A DNA stretch of 37,441 bases from CAVUXJ01 sp963814975. GTDB taxonomy: Bacteria; Acidobacteriota; Vicinamibacteria; Vicinamibacterales; CAVVIG01. Positions 9,298 to 17,892 of the stretch are shown here, one piece after another. The stretch is taken from NCBI GenBank assembly GCA_963814975.1, contig CAWFFB010000019.1:1-37441 (forward strand). Direction: 5' to 3'. The notes beneath the pieces were generated by a model. It was not told the origin of the DNA. It was given only the letters and a program-made list of their open reading frames with translations, and did no database searches. The position numbers were made by a program, and so were the translations under genes. The first letter of the stretch is position 1. Each line of letters starts with the position of its first letter.

Positions 9298-11294
9298 TCA
9301 GCCTCCGGTGATCCTCAGGCCGGTCGGCGCACTCGGAGGGCTGGCGTACGTCGCGGTATAGGTGCGGTTGGTACTCGGCGTCGCCACCGAGTGCGTCGCG
9401 GCTCCGCTGTCGGACCACGAGACGAAGCTATAGGTCGAGCTGCCGGCTGTCTGCGGAGAGACCACGCCAAGCGCGCGGACAATCCCGACGACGCTCGTCA
9501 CGTTGATCGGTGTGATCACGGGTTGACCATCCAGCGTCACGCGCAGGCCTGGCGGATTGGTCGCGAGGGTGATGACTGCCGTGTTGGGTGCGATGTCCCG
9601 GAAACCCGTCGTCGTCAGCCCTCCCGAATCCCTGTACCGTCAGGTGCAGTCGGTACCAGACGTTCGCCGAGGTTTCCCCGCTGCTGGGAATGGCAAACGT
9701 GCCGCTCATGATGCCCACCCTGTCGAGCATGGCCGGATGGGTGTGTGTGTCGTGGTGGAAGTCGATCCGCCACGTGAATGCGCTCGAAGGCAGCGTTCCG
9801 TCTTGCGCGTCGGTTCCCGTGCCCGAAAACGACAGCGTCGTGCCGGCGGAATACCTGGCGCCCGCGGTCGGCGTGACGATCGTCAGAGCCGGAGCCGTGT
9901 TGCTGGTGATCGTGAGGATGCCCGCATTGCTGGTGACCGTGCCGACTGCATTCGTGACCACGCAGCGATAGGCCGCGTTGTTGTCCCCCGCGGTCACCGG
10001 AGGCGTCGTATAGGAAGCCATGATCGCCCCGGCAATGTTCGTGCTGTTCTTCTGCCACTGGTACGACAGCGGCGCCGTACCCGTTGCGGCGATGGTAAAT
10101 GTGGCGGTGCCGCCGATCGGCACGGTGCGGTTTGCGGGCTGCTGGGTGATCTGCGGCGCACTGCTGGCGGTGCTCGTGATTCTGTACACGCTGGCGGCAT
10201 CGCGCGCCAGATAATACAGTGCGCCGTCGGGACCAACCTTCAGATCGACCGGAGCAGGAATGCCGCTGGCAAAGGGCGTCGCCGTGCCGGGACTGGCCGG
10301 GTTGATGTAGTAGATCCAGCCCGAACAATAGTCGGCGAAGAAGTACTTGCCCAATAGGAAACGGGAAACGTCGGGCTCGACGGATTGTAAAACGTGCCGC
10401 CGGTAATGGCGCAACCCGTCGGAGATCCGCTGCCGTGAGCGTAGCTGTAGACGGGGTTGGTGAACTGCGGAAAGCTCGAACTATTGAACGAACCCTCGGT
10501 CGTGGGCCAGCCGAAATTGCGCCCGGCCCGCGCGTCGTTGATTTCTTCCCAGGTTCCTTGTCCCACGTCGTTGATGTAGGTCAGGCCCGTGCCCGGCTGA
10601 ATGCTGAACGTGAACGGGTTGCGGAGGCCCCTGGCCCAGATGAGACGATTCTTGCCGGTCGCCGTCGTGAAAAACGGGTTATCGGTCGGAATCTGGGCGG
10701 TCGGATCGGGGACGGGGTTCATCCGAATGATCTTGCCCAGCAGATTGGTCATCGATTGCGAATTGCTGCTGTTGGCGTTCTCGCCGTGGGCGGCATAGAG
10801 CTTGCCGTCCACGCCAAAGTGCATGGCGCCGCCGTTGTGGTTCGTGGCGCTGCTCAAGTTGTCGAAGTCGAGGATGACAACTTCTGCCTCCGTCGTGTCC
10901 GCGACATCCCCATTGGCCTTGAAGCGGCTGATGCGATTGTGGATCGCTGGCGTGGTGGCGGTGTAATACACGTACACGTACTGTTGGTGGCAAAGTTCGG
11001 ATCGAAGGCCACACCCAGCAGACCACGTTCGCCGGCGGAGTTCACGGGCAAGCTCACGAAGGGAGTGGAAAGGAGCGTGCCATTCTTGATGACGCGCAGT
11101 TGCCCGGTCTGATATGCCACGAAGAGTCGGCCATCGGGCGCAAACGCCATGGCGGTCGACACAGAGGATAGGCCGTTAACGAACAGCACATCCTGGAACC
11201 CGGCAGGAAGTCCGGTCGCCGCGCGCCCACGGTGCGCCGGCCAGGAAGCGGCGATGAGCAGAGCCACCAGCGGGATCCGCCAGTACGTGCCCAT
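9298..11294 (-). pseudogene. Secreted glucose/sorbosone dehydrogenase-like propeller with Ig-like C-terminal domains, three frameshifts
   Basis: Exported multidomain protein of about 665 residues. A signal peptide (MGTYWRIPLVALLIAASWPA) precedes a GSDH/PQQ-sugar-dehydrogenase propeller (GLPAGFQDVLFVNGLSS, NHNGGAMHFGVDGKLY, WARGLRNPFTFS, GRNFGWPTTEG). Then come an Ig-like domain (GGTATFTIAATGTAPLSYQW to YRCVVTNAVG), a second beta-sandwich (PTAGARYSAGTTLSFSGTGT), a PEGA/Big-like stretch (ATNPPGLRVTLDGQP) and the first strand of a fibronectin-III domain, PSAPTGLRITGG, where translation stops. Frames change near 10980, 10360 and 9615. The start is chosen at the Met opening the signal peptide; an open frame extends to 11447 but looks non-coding. 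GSDH proteins oxidise aldose sugars with PQQ; the substrate here is unknown, and the adhesive-type domains suggest polysaccharide attachment. Confidence 0.78.
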
Positions 11295-11586
11295 ACGGCG
11301 CCGGTGCGCCGGGGACCGGCTCGATCCGATGGACGAGGAAGCTGCAGGCACCAGTCTCTTGCGCCGCCGCAAGACGCATACCGGTAACGACCGGATCAAA
11401 CCCGGGCGCTTCCTGAACAGATTGGCGCAAATCCGAGAGGTTGTCACGCCGCCCTCGAACGGGGCGACAGTAAACCGTCAGCGGCAGCTATGAACGTTTC
11501 ACGGTCTGCGACAAGCGTGCCGCCTGCGCGCGCAGCGGATACAGGTCACTAGATACCCACGAAACGCGGCAACGGCCCAGCCGGCT

Positions 11587-12624
11587 TCACTTCGAGCTCT
11601 TGTTCGCGGCCTCAGCGGCAGCCTTCTCCGCGACACGCGCGCCGGCGAGAATATTGACCAGTCCGTAATTCCCTTCGTGACATGCATACTCGATGATCGG
11701 GCCTTCGATCCGCCTCAGCAACAGCTCACCCGACCAGGGCTTCGTCCAGACCGACGGATCCTCCACCGTGAATCGGTAGACAATCGTGTCGGCGTCGGTC
11801 GCTGTGAAACGCTCGATCACGTGCAGGTCGCGGCTCGAGAAGATATCCTGCCGGCTGTTCGCGGGTGCGCCCCGGAAGTTCGTCTGGTCGGTGAAATTCC
11901 TGGAATCGACGACCAGCGTATCACCCTCCCAGCTGCCGCGGGAGTCGCCGGTCAGCTGGTGGATGTCGGACGCGATGTGGGGGCGGCCGTCCAAAGGGAT
12001 GATGCGAACGCCGTGGATCATCTCGTGGAGGATGGCGACCGACTCGGTCGTCTGAAGAATCTGCAGATTGGCGTTATAGGTCGAACCCAGCATGGGTGGG
12101 CCGTCGGCTCCCCAGGTGATGCACCGTTCCGCGAGGTTGCGGCTCTCAACGCTTTCGGCGGCCTCCCGCCGCCGCGCCGCTTCCCGCCGTGCGGCGGCCA
12201 GCTTCTGGCCGTTCTCGGTCAACGGTGGCACTCGCCCGTCGGGCGGATCGAAAATCATCGACGTGCGCCGGTTCGAGACACCCTTCCCGTGGTTCGCACC
12301 CTGCCAGATCACATTGTCGTAATGAAGATCGTCCTTCGCCTGGCTGTTCTCGCGGATGCGGCGCTGTTGTTCATACGCTGCTGCTTCCTCTTCCGTGAAG
12401 AATTCCTTGTCGCCCAGCTCCGGGGAGCGCTCCAGGGGCGTAAAGGTCGTGTTCGTCCAATAGCCCTGCAGATCCGGACGGCCGTCGGGCAATCGGGGAG
12501 GCGTCCGCGTCCTGGCCGCGTTCGCGGCGGGGTCCGCTTGACCGGCGGCCGGTGCCGGTACCGCGATCAACAATCCGAGCCCTGCGGCCACCGGACCGAC
12601 CAGCGCGTATAGACGAAGGCGCAT
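11587..12624 (-). CDS. Secreted conserved protein of the Acidobacteriota PDGxPDL(Q/T)G family
   Basis: Exported protein of about 345 residues with no characterised function that I recognise. A signal peptide (MRLRLYALVGPVAAGLGLLI, ending near AAGQ) precedes the family hallmark PRLPDGRPDLQGYWTNTTF, a charged helical stretch (AAARREAARRREAAES), SWEGDTLVVDSRNFTDQTNF and ERFTATDADTIVYRFTVEDP. Such proteins are widespread in Vicinamibacteria and usually called hypothetical. The start at 12624 begins the signal peptide and has GAGGAG 11 bases upstream; an open frame reaches 12726 but adds basic, atypical sequence. It is related to the gene at 13370-14218 (shared SWEGDTLVVD / RWEGDTLVVD and VEDPSVWTKPW / IEDPNVLTKPW) and diverges from that unit. 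Confidence 0.83.
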   Translation of the reverse strand: MRLRLYALVGPVAAGLGLLIAVPAPAAGQADPAANAARTRTPPRLPDGRPDLQGYWTNTTFTPLERSPELGDKEFFTEEEAAAYEQQRRIRENSQAKDDLHYDNVIWQGANHGKGVSNRRTSMIFDPPDGRVPPLTENGQKLAAARREAARRREAAESVESRNLAERCITWGADGPPMLGSTYNANLQILQTTESVAILHEMIHGVRIIPLDGRPHIASDIHQLTGDSRGSWEGDTLVVDSRNFTDQTNFRGAPANSRQDIFSSRDLHVIERFTATDADTIVYRFTVEDPSVWTKPWSGELLLRRIEGPIIEYACHEGNYGLVNILAGARVAEKAAAEAANKSSK

Positions 12625-12935
12625 GTGACTCTTGGCTCCTCTCATCCGACCGCGTCGGAGAACGCCGAAGCGAGCCCTTACCCGACAGGGCTTTTCAGCA
12701 TACAACAAGGACCGCGTGAATTTCATCGGACGGATCGGCGATGCTCGACGACCATCCAGCCGCGGCGGATCGTGAACGCGCCGGCGGACACTCTATCGGG
12801 CGTGCCGTGCGACATCGCCGGATGCACGAGGTTGAGCCCGGGTAAGGTCGGAGCTACACGGACGAAACGAAATAATGCCGCCCGGTTCGACCAGAGACGC
12901 GCCATAATGAGCACCGGTTGATAGCGAGGTGAACC
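12625..12935. other. Divergent intergenic region
   Basis: These 311 bases separate the divergent starts at 12624 (-) and 12936 (+) and must hold both promoters. The best -35/-10-like pair on the + strand is TTGAGC (12832-12837) with TACACG 17 bases later; this is a weak match. No gene or strong repeat is seen. Confidence 0.4.
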
Positions 12936-13370
12936 ATGACGAAGCAGGTTTCCGCTGTCTTGTGGCTGGCTCTTGCCGCACGGTTCCTGACACTGCCCCT
13001 GCTGGCGCATCACTCCTTCGGTGCGGAATACGACGCGAACAAACCTCTTACGCTGACGGGCGTGATCACCAAGATTGAATGGACGAACCCGCACAGCTAT
13101 TTCTACGTGGATGTGAAGGACAACGAGGGCACGGTTGCCAACTGGAAGTTTGAAGGATATCCCCCGGGCGTGCTGTACCGCACCGGCTGGAAGAAAGACG
13201 CCACCATGAAGCCGGGCGACACGGTGGTCGTCTCGGGTTGGCGCGCCAGAGACGGCACGAACTGGGCCCATTCACGGGAGGTCACGTTCGCCGACGGCAA
13301 GAAGCTGTTCTTCGGGCCTCCTGCCGGCACCGGCGAAGGGGGCAAAGTTCCTGCAGTGGAGGTGCGGTGA
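12936..13370 (+). CDS. DUF6152 family secreted protein
   Basis: Small exported protein of 144 residues. A signal peptide (LWLALAARFLTLPLLA) is followed directly by AHHSFGAEYDANKPLTLTG and IEWTNPHSYFYVDVKD, the defining features of DUF6152, a family common in Acidobacteriota and proteobacteria. The fold is a small beta-barrel; its function is unknown. GAGGTGA lies four bases before the ATG. Its TGA overlaps the ATG of the next gene by one base (ATGA type arrangement), so the two are almost certainly co-translated. In related genomes DUF6152 genes commonly neighbour the PDGKPDL family, and this pair fits that. Confidence 0.9.
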   Translation: MTKQVSAVLWLALAARFLTLPLLAHHSFGAEYDANKPLTLTGVITKIEWTNPHSYFYVDVKDNEGTVANWKFEGYPPGVLYRTGWKKDATMKPGDTVVVSGWRARDGTNWAHSREVTFADGKKLFFGPPAGTGEGGKVPAVEVR

Positions 13371-14218
13371 TGCGCGGCATTTTCATTGTAGCGGTGATGG
13401 TCACCATCGGTCTGCCGTCTGCGGTGTCCGCACAGCGAGACGCGCAGAACAAGGGGGCAATTCAGGCGAAACGCGCGGTTCCGCGCACCCCTGACGGGAA
13501 GCCGGATCTCACGGGTGTTTGGCAGGGAGGCAGCCAGCAGCGTGGAACATGGGAGGAGGCCAACACGGGTTTAGGCGTGGGCGGAACAGGGGTCGATCCT
13601 TCTGCCCCCGCGAACCCGTCATCGTCGGAACGGCCAGCCGGCGCCGAGGCAGCGCCCTATCAGCCGTGGGCCGCCCAAAAGGTCGTGGAGGCGTTCAACA
13701 GGAGGGGTATCGACGATCCGACGACCCACTGCCTCCCGCCCGGCCTGCCGCGGGCGAACAATGTGTCGCTCTTTCCCATACAGATCATCCAGACGCCGCA
13801 GCAAGTCGTGTTCCTTTATGAGTACATGAGCCTCTTTCGAGTGATTCCGCTGAACGCGAAGCATCCTGGCGATCTTCTCCCGAGCTACATGGGCGATTCG
13901 GTCGGGCGCTGGGAGGGTGACACCTTGGTGGTGGACGTGATCGGTTTCAACGACAAGACCTGGCTGGGGGGTGCCGGCACCTTCCACTCGGACGCGCTCC
14001 ATCTCATCGAGCGCTATACCCGGGTCGACAAGGATCAAATCAACTACGACGTGACCATCGAAGATCCCAACGTCCTCACGAAGCCCTGGACGATGCACTC
14101 AACCCTGATGTTGAGGGAGGGGACGCGTCTGCAGGAATACGTCTGCGCCGAGAACAACCTGGGCCCCGAGCGCTTCGAGAAGCTTCTGAAGGAAGGCGTC
14201 GATATCAGAAGACCGTAA
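13370..14218 (+). CDS. Secreted conserved protein of the PDGKPDLTGVW family
   Basis: Exported protein of about 282 residues, function unknown. The start at 13370 overlaps the stop of the DUF6152 gene, has GGAGG about seven bases upstream and opens a signal peptide (MRGIFIVAVMVTIGLPSAVS). The mature part begins with RAVPRTPDGKPDLTGVWQGG, then a Gly/Ser/Pro-rich linker, DPTTHCLPPGLPR, FLYEYMSLFRVIPL, SVGRWEGDTLVVDVIGFND and IEDPNVLTKPWTMHS. It is a divergent paralogue of 11587-12624. Upstream in-frame codons to 13238 lie inside the DUF6152 gene and are not used. One Cys near the middle and one near the C-terminus (EYVCAENN) could pair in the periplasm. Confidence 0.88.
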   Translation: MRGIFIVAVMVTIGLPSAVSAQRDAQNKGAIQAKRAVPRTPDGKPDLTGVWQGGSQQRGTWEEANTGLGVGGTGVDPSAPANPSSSERPAGAEAAPYQPWAAQKVVEAFNRRGIDDPTTHCLPPGLPRANNVSLFPIQIIQTPQQVVFLYEYMSLFRVIPLNAKHPGDLLPSYMGDSVGRWEGDTLVVDVIGFNDKTWLGGAGTFHSDALHLIERYTRVDKDQINYDVTIEDPNVLTKPWTMHSTLMLREGTRLQEYVCAENNLGPERFEKLLKEGVDIRRP

Positions 14219-14233
14219 GCACCGCCTACGAAA

Positions 14234-14255
14234 GGGCGGGACACCGCCTCCGCCC
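14234..14255 (+). terminator. Possible hairpin after the DUF6152 operon
   Basis: A GGGCGG / CCGCCC 6-bp stem with a 10-base loop lies 16 bases beyond the stop at 14218. There is no T-run, so this is a weak candidate. Confidence 0.3.
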
Positions 14256-14316
14256 GTCGGTGGCTGTCCGCTTGTGCACATGCCCAAGAACCGGGCGTGT
14301 GCCATGATCGCCCCCG

Positions 14317-15001
14317 ATGAAGTCCACGCGCACCTCGGGGAGAACGCCGCGAGCCGTCCAGCCGTTCAGTGACCAGGCGTTTCCGGATTCGCCGGGAATG
14401 GCAAAGTCGGTTGCGGAGTACGCACCTGGCACGTCCATCTTCAAGCAGGGCGACGCCTGCGCGGGTGTCTTGTACATCCAAGCGGGCGCCGTCAAACTGT
14501 CGGTGATGTCGAAGACCGGGAGAGAAGCGATCGTGGGCATGCTGGAGCCCGGAGACTTCTTCGGCGAGGGCTGTCTGGCCGGCCAGCCGGTCCGGATGAG
14601 CAGCGCCACCGCGGTGACGCCGAGCGTGATCCTGCTCGTCGCCAAGGAAACAATGGAGCGGGTGCTGCACAAGCAGCATGCGATGTCGGATCGGTTCATC
14701 GCGCACACGCTGTCGCGGCAGGTCCGGATCGAAGAAGACCTGATCGATCAGCTCTGCAACTCGTGCGAGAAGCGGCTGGCGCGCACGCTGCTGCTGCTGG
14801 CGCGCGACGGGGGCGCACGACCAGTCGCCGCACGTGGTGCCCGCCATCTCACAGACGACCCTCGCGGAAATGGTCGGCTCGACCCGCTCGCGCGTGAATT
14901 TCCTCCTGAACAGGTTCAGAAGGCTCGGCTTCATCGACTACACGAACGAGACCCCGGTCACCGTCAACCCCTCCTTGCTGAGCCTCGTCCTGCACGACTG
15001 A
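14317..15001 (+). CDS. Crp/Fnr-family transcriptional regulator, one frameshift
   Basis: DNA-binding regulator of about 228 residues. A cyclic-nucleotide-binding-type beta-barrel (about 35-130; ILY-like strand GVLYIQAGAVKLSVMS, then GMLEPGDFFGEGCLAGQP) is followed by a dimer helix (RIEEDLIDQLCNSCEKRLAR) and a winged helix-turn-helix (TLAEMVGSTRSRVNFLLNRF). The frame breaks in the G5 run at 14809-14813; one fewer G restores AHDQSPHVVPAISQ and the expected LVLHD ending at 15001. There is no Cys cluster for an FeS centre, so it is a Crp-like rather than Fnr-like sensor; the ligand is unknown. It stands alone between the DUF6152 operon and the signalling cluster. Its targets cannot be inferred. 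Confidence 0.83.
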
Positions 15002-15011
15002 GCTTATCGGG

Positions 15012-15240
15012 TCAGCCCGCCAGCGCCCCCTCGACGATGCCTGTAAGCGACTCGATGGTGAACGGCTTTGCGAGGAATCCGTCGCCGTTGGGATGCCGCG
15101 TGGTGTCGTGCGCAAACGCCGACATGAACACGACGCGGATGCCGGCGAGATCTTGCGCGCTTCGGCCACCAGGTCGTAACCATCCATGCCTCGGGCATCG
15201 ACGATGTCCACGACGCATGGGCGAGATCGCCGCTTGACGG
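15012..15240 (-). pseudogene. Remnant of a response-regulator receiver domain
   Basis: C-terminal two-thirds of a receiver domain spread over at least two frames. One frame reads MDIVDARGMDGYDLVAEAR, with a phosphoacceptor-like Asp; another then reads VVFMSAFAHDTTRHPNGDGF, with FLAKPFTIESLTGIVEGALAG to the stop at 15012. The beginning (acidic pocket, VVDDE) cannot be found in the bases to the right. The stop lies 11 bases from the end of the convergent Crp gene. Most likely the decayed 3' end of a kinase or regulator gene. Confidence 0.55.
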
Positions 15241-15711
15241 TTCAGTGCGGCGAGGGCGGCGTGCGGGCCGGCGACGGCGACGACTGCGCGGCGGTGCGAT
15301 AGGGAACACCGGGACCCGTGCAAGGGTATTCCGCGGAAAAGGCGGCCCACGGCGTCGAGGCCTTCGCGACGGGTGTGCCGGCCGACCCCATGTGACCGGG
15401 TCGTTCACGATAGTGGCAGGCCAGTCCTTCGGAAGAGTCGGAACGTCCGTGCCGTGCCAGGTCATGCACGGTGTTCTGTTGTGGACAGTCAGCCAGTCGG
15501 GCCGCACGTATCATCGCGGATGAGGCTTCCAGACCCGATCCATCATGTCGAGGTTGCGCTCTCTGTTGGGGCGCTCCCGTTTGCAAATGGAACCAAGAGA
15601 ACCACAGATTGTGACGGATTGTTCTCGCTTGAATACGCACGAAGGTGACCGGCCCGTGGCTCGTTACGTTCGGACGCCGCTCCTTGTCGGGCGTTGGTAA
15701 GGACGCACCCC
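15241..15711. other. Intergenic gap upstream of the signalling cluster
   Basis: These 471 bases precede the HD-GYP gene. Open frames exist on both strands but have no family signature, so I call no gene. Upstream remains of the broken receiver gene (a weak AVVAVAGPHAALAALN stretch near 15240-15310 on the minus strand) may be included. The promoter of the cluster should lie in the last 150 bases. Confidence 0.4.
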
Positions 15712-16656
15712 ATGCGGTCCGTTCTCATCGTGGATGACATCGAGGGCAGCGCTCGATTGATCGCGTCGCTGCTCGCGCCGGACGGCCACGCCGTGCGGGC
15801 GGTCAACGACGGGGCCGAGGCGTTGCGCCTGATCCGAGCCGATCCGCCCGATCTCGTGCTGATGGACGTGATGATGCCGCACATGGACGGGTTCGAAGCG
15901 TGCCGGGCGATCAAGCAGGACAGGGGCACACGTCTGATTCCAGTCGTGCTCGTCACCTCGCTCGACGATACCGTGAGCCGCATGCGCGGCTTCGAGGCTG
16001 GTGCCGACGATTTCATCAGCAAGCCGTTCAACGCACCTGAGCTCCGGGCGCGTGTCCGCTCGTTGCTCCGCATCAAGAGCTACACCGACGAGCTCGACAG
16101 CGCGGAGTCGGTGATCGTCAGCCTCGCGATGACGATCGAAGCGCGCGACAGTTCGACCGAGGGCCATTGCCAGCGTCTTGCCCAGTACGCCTTCGAGCTG
16201 GGCCAGGCGCTCGGACTCAACGACGACGACCTGTCCGCGCTCGCGCGCGGCGGCTACCTCCACGATGTCGGAAAAATCGGCATTCCCGATGGTGTGCTGC
16301 TGAAGCCAGGACCGCTCACCCGGGATGAGTACGAGCTGATCAAGCAGCATCCGATCGTCGGCGAGCGGCTCTGCGGGGAGCTGCGGTCGTTGCGGAACGT
16401 GCGCCCGATTGTCCGGCACCACCACGAACGGCTGGACGGCAGCGGCTACCCGGACGGCCTCAGCGGCGACGCCATCCCGCTGCTCGCGCAAATCACCAGC
16501 ATCGTCGACGTGTTCGACGCGCTGACGACGGATCGGCCGTACCGGGTGGCAATGCCGATCCCGGAAGCGGTGGCGGAGCTCCGCAGCGAAGTGGCGCGCG
16601 GCTGGCGCCGCGAAGGGCTGGTCGCGACGTTCCTCGAGCAGGTCGAGAAAGCCTGA
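15712..16656 (+). CDS. Response regulator with REC and HD-GYP domains (c-di-GMP phosphodiesterase)
   Basis: Cytosolic two-component output protein of 314 residues, RpfG-like. The receiver (about 1-120) has VLIVDD, the phosphoacceptor LVLMDVMMPHMDG and FISKPF. A short linker leads to the HD-GYP domain with YLHDVGKIGIPD, EYELIKQHPIVGERL, HHHERLDGSGYPDG and VFDALTTDRPYR, so all metal ligands and the GYP signature are present. The expected reaction is hydrolysis of cyclic di-GMP, switched by phosphorylation. The ATG at 15712 is preferred (AAGGA upstream); a TTG six codons earlier is possible. It is the first gene of a same-strand series of signalling genes and the only one with an enzymatic output other than phosphotransfer. 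Confidence 0.93.
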   Translation: MRSVLIVDDIEGSARLIASLLAPDGHAVRAVNDGAEALRLIRADPPDLVLMDVMMPHMDGFEACRAIKQDRGTRLIPVVLVTSLDDTVSRMRGFEAGADDFISKPFNAPELRARVRSLLRIKSYTDELDSAESVIVSLAMTIEARDSSTEGHCQRLAQYAFELGQALGLNDDDLSALARGGYLHDVGKIGIPDGVLLKPGPLTRDEYELIKQHPIVGERLCGELRSLRNVRPIVRHHHERLDGSGYPDGLSGDAIPLLAQITSIVDVFDALTTDRPYRVAMPIPEAVAELRSEVARGWRREGLVATFLEQVEKA

Positions 16657-16678
16657 TTGACAATTTCACGAGGCCGTT

Positions 16679-17068
16679 GTGGTTGACGCACGGCCGATTG
16701 CGATACTGGCCGTGGACGACGAGCCGGGCGTGCTGGCGCTCGTTCGCCGCTGCCTGGATGACGAGCGTGTGACGCTGGTCGACGCCACAAGCGGGAAAGC
16801 GGCGCTCGAACAGATTCCGAAGAGCCCGCCGCTCGATCTGCTGATCACGGACTTGCGGATGCCGGACATGGAAGGCGACGAGCTCGCTCGACAGGTCCGC
16901 GCCCTGGAGCCCGACTTGAAGGTGCTCGATCTGACCAGCCACGCCGACCGCCTGTTCTGGGTCAAGCCGCAGCTCTGGGCGGAAGAGGCCTAACTCGACA
17001 AGCCATTTACGCGAGAGGGGCTTCGCGAAGCGGTCGCGCAGCTGCTCTTCGGCTGCACGGTACTGTGA
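16679..17068 (+). pseudogene. Single-domain response regulator interrupted by an in-frame TAA
   Basis: Receiver-only protein of 129 codons starting at GTG 16679 (GAGG five bases upstream, 22 bases after the HD-GYP stop). It has ILAVDDEPGV, the phosphoacceptor LLITDLRMPDMEGDEL and SHADRLFWVKPQLWAEEA. A TAA then occurs in frame at 16991-16993, and the same frame continues as LDKPFTREGLREAVAQLLFG to a normal TGA at 17068. Related receivers have an aromatic residue where the stop lies. Without read-through the product loses the conserved Lys of KPF and the last helix, part of the switch face. The surrounding frame is undisturbed, so this is a single substitution, real or a sequence error. Confidence 0.8.
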
Positions 17069-17080
17069 AGGTGGACAGGG

Positions 17081-17329
17081 ATGAATGACGACGACAAGAA
17101 CCGCCACGATTTCAAGAATCAGCTGGCGATCATCCGCGGGTTCGCCGAAATCCTGATCGGTGAGGCGGACGTCGATGATCCGCGCCGCCGGGATCTCGAA
17201 GAGATTCACAAGGCAGCGGTCACCGCGCTGGACCTGCTCGCAAGCGTGTATCCCGACCGTGCCGACACCGTCGGTGCCGCCGATCCGTATCATGCCAAAC
17301 GCTCGAATGAGGGACGTGCCGAGGATTGA
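17081..17329 (+). CDS. Stand-alone DHp (histidine phosphoacceptor)-like protein
   Basis: 82-residue soluble protein that consists almost only of a DHp-like helical hairpin. NRHDFKNQLAIIRGFAEIL (His at residue 9) aligns with AHDFNNLLTVILGFAEL of the neighbouring kinases, and DLEEIHKAAVTALDLLA aligns with their second helix (DLGEIVKAAQRATALTKQLL). No ATPase domain follows; the remaining 25 residues are polar and probably disordered. By homology the His could be phosphorylated and the protein would form a four-helix-bundle dimer, acting as a phosphotransferase like Spo0B or ChpT but without their degenerate ATPase half; this role is inference. A strong AAGGTGGA precedes the ATG, 13 bases after the interrupted receiver and nine bases before the next receiver gene, so it belongs to the same transcription unit. 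Confidence 0.78.
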   Translation: MNDDDKNRHDFKNQLAIIRGFAEILIGEADVDDPRRRDLEEIHKAAVTALDLLASVYPDRADTVGAADPYHAKRSNEGRAED

Positions 17330-17337
17330 GGTGAGCC

Positions 17338-17775
17338 ATGCCGACTGTATTGGTCGTTGACGACGAGAGTCAGATTCGGGAATTGCTGGTCCGGTGGGTC
17401 AGCAGCGACGAATACCAGGTGCGAGAGGCGGCCAGCGCAGAAGCCGCTCTCGCCGAGATGCAGGCCACGCCCGCGGACATTGTGCTGTGCGACGTGCGGA
17501 TGCCTGGAGAGACCGGGTTGTGGCTGACGGGCCAGCTGCGAACGCAGTTTCCGGAAACCGCGATCGTGCTGGTCACAAGCGACAGGAGCGTGCCGCCGCA
17601 GATCAGCCTGCAGCCCGGGGTCGTGGAATATCTCGCCAAGCCGCTCACACGTCAGGACGTCCTCAAGGCGGTGCGGAGCGCTGCCAGCTGGCACGAGACG
17701 GCGGTGCGCGAACGTGGGCATGCCAAGGTCGCCGCTCCCTTGTCGAAAGACTGGATCCGCCCCTCCGGCGTTTGA
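17338..17775 (+). CDS. Single-domain response regulator (receiver) with C-terminal extension
   Basis: Receiver protein of 145 residues: VLVVDDESQIRELL, phosphoacceptor in IVLCDVRMPGETGLWL, the switch region IVLVTSDRS and YLAKPLTRQDVLKAV. A helical tail (SAASWHETAVRERGHAKVAA) follows, with no DNA-binding domain, so it probably passes phosphate or binds a partner. GAGGTGA precedes the ATG by four bases, and only eight bases separate it from the DHp-only gene. The close pairing suggests the two proteins exchange phosphate. It is intact. Confidence 0.9.
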   Translation: MPTVLVVDDESQIRELLVRWVSSDEYQVREAASAEAALAEMQATPADIVLCDVRMPGETGLWLTGQLRTQFPETAIVLVTSDRSVPPQISLQPGVVEYLAKPLTRQDVLKAVRSAASWHETAVRERGHAKVAAPLSKDWIRPSGV

Positions 17776-17892
17776 CGCCGGCCCCTCGTGTCCAAAACTG
17801 AACAGAAGAATCCAGGGCCTTGCGGATACCGTAAAACATGATGACTCGCCACCGTCGTCGGCGCCCCTCACGTTGTCGGTAAGCGGGAGTTC

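Noticed and set aside
15543..16076. Minus-strand frame across the start of the HD-GYP gene
   Set aside because: It is antisense to a strongly conserved receiver domain and has no recognisable motif.
16991..16993. TAA decoded as an amino acid (recoding)
   Set aside because: Other genes here use TAA and TGA as ordinary stops, and no recoding element is visible. A single substitution or sequence error is simpler.
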